Shown: piece by piece, positions 5,627-5,750 of the stretch | How the letters are laid out: the number at the start of each line of letters is the position of its first letter | Numbering within the stretch: position 1 is the first letter of the stretch | Assembly (NCBI GenBank): GCA_023265215.1 | Contig: JAHFUH010000031.1 | Span: 13,838 to 19,587, forward strand | Direction of reading: 5' to 3' | Source of the DNA: Acidobacteriota bacterium | Lineage (GTDB): Bacteria > Acidobacteriota > UBA6911 | Length of the DNA: 5,750 nt | Notes under the pieces: generated by a model | What the model was told of the DNA's origin: nothing | Database searches by the model: none | The model's input: only the letters and a program-made list of their open reading frames with translations | Program-made: the position numbers and the translations under genes

Positions 5627-5750
5627 CTATTTGATTTGGTTGCAGCCCCACCATTGCGCCCGCCTATTGAATGAATGCTCGCTAATAATCTATCGATTTA
5701 CCATGCACTGCTGCGGAAGATGTACCTGGAATAATAATCTGCCCCGACTC
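5627..5750. other. Right-end non-coding tail, no supported gene
   Basis: No convincing gene is seen on either strand. Short frames remain open at the right edge: on the - strand a 22-codon frame ends with TAG at 5684-5682, and on the + strand an ATG at 5703 stays open to the edge without a ribosome binding site. Either could belong to a neighbouring gene, but nothing decides this here. The 9-mer TAATAATCT occurs twice (5683-5691, 5732-5740), which may be chance in AT-rich sequence. Confidence 0.4.

Noticed and set aside
1..5750. CRISPR array, insertion sequence, tRNA or rRNA
   Set aside because: No regularly spaced repeats, no transposase-like protein, no terminal inverted repeats and no cloverleaf or rRNA-like sequence were seen.
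1..5750. A single defence island or new system formed by all genes together
   Set aside because: The YhaN-like ATPase, VapBC and Ycf46 are on different strands and in separate units with their own signals; nothing in the sequence links them functionally beyond proximity.

Overview
The window is a bacterial chromosomal segment of mixed, roughly balanced GC content with short intergenic gaps. It carries one partial and four complete, recognisable protein genes and no RNA gene, insertion sequence or CRISPR array. The gene families are spread over many phyla, so taxonomy cannot be fixed. A large secreted or exported CocE/NonD-type hydrolase beside a bacterial Ycf46-like ATPase and a VapBC pair would suit an Acidobacteriota-like or other environmental Gram-negative bacterium; this is a weak inference.

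Layout from left to right: (1) the C-terminal part of a YhaN/SbcC-like coiled-coil ATPase on the + strand, whose start lies before the window; (2) a strong stem-loop between convergent genes; (3) a VapBC-type toxin-antitoxin operon on the - strand, with the antitoxin first, a 4-base ATGA overlap, good ribosome binding sites, and a near-consensus promoter containing a symmetric repeat that is a good candidate autoregulatory operator; (4) a Ycf46-like AAA+ ATPase on the - strand, starting with TTG behind a clear ribosome binding site and overlapped at its start by a possible 34-codon small ORF; (5) divergent from it, on the + strand, a full-length CocE/NonD family hydrolase with signal peptide or anchor and an intact Ser-Asp-His triad; (6) a 186-base right-hand tail with weak hairpins and no convincing gene.

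The genes do not obviously form one pathway. The toxin and antitoxin are a self-contained unit. The YhaN-like protein probably belongs to a DNA-repair or SbcCD-like operon to the left. Ycf46 and the hydrolase share only a divergent intergenic region of 138 bases. I see no convincing new multi-gene system. The points most worth a second look are the vapBC operator geometry, the small ORF coupled to ycf46, the arginine at the H-loop position of the YhaN-like ATPase, and the missing ribosome binding site of the hydrolase gene.
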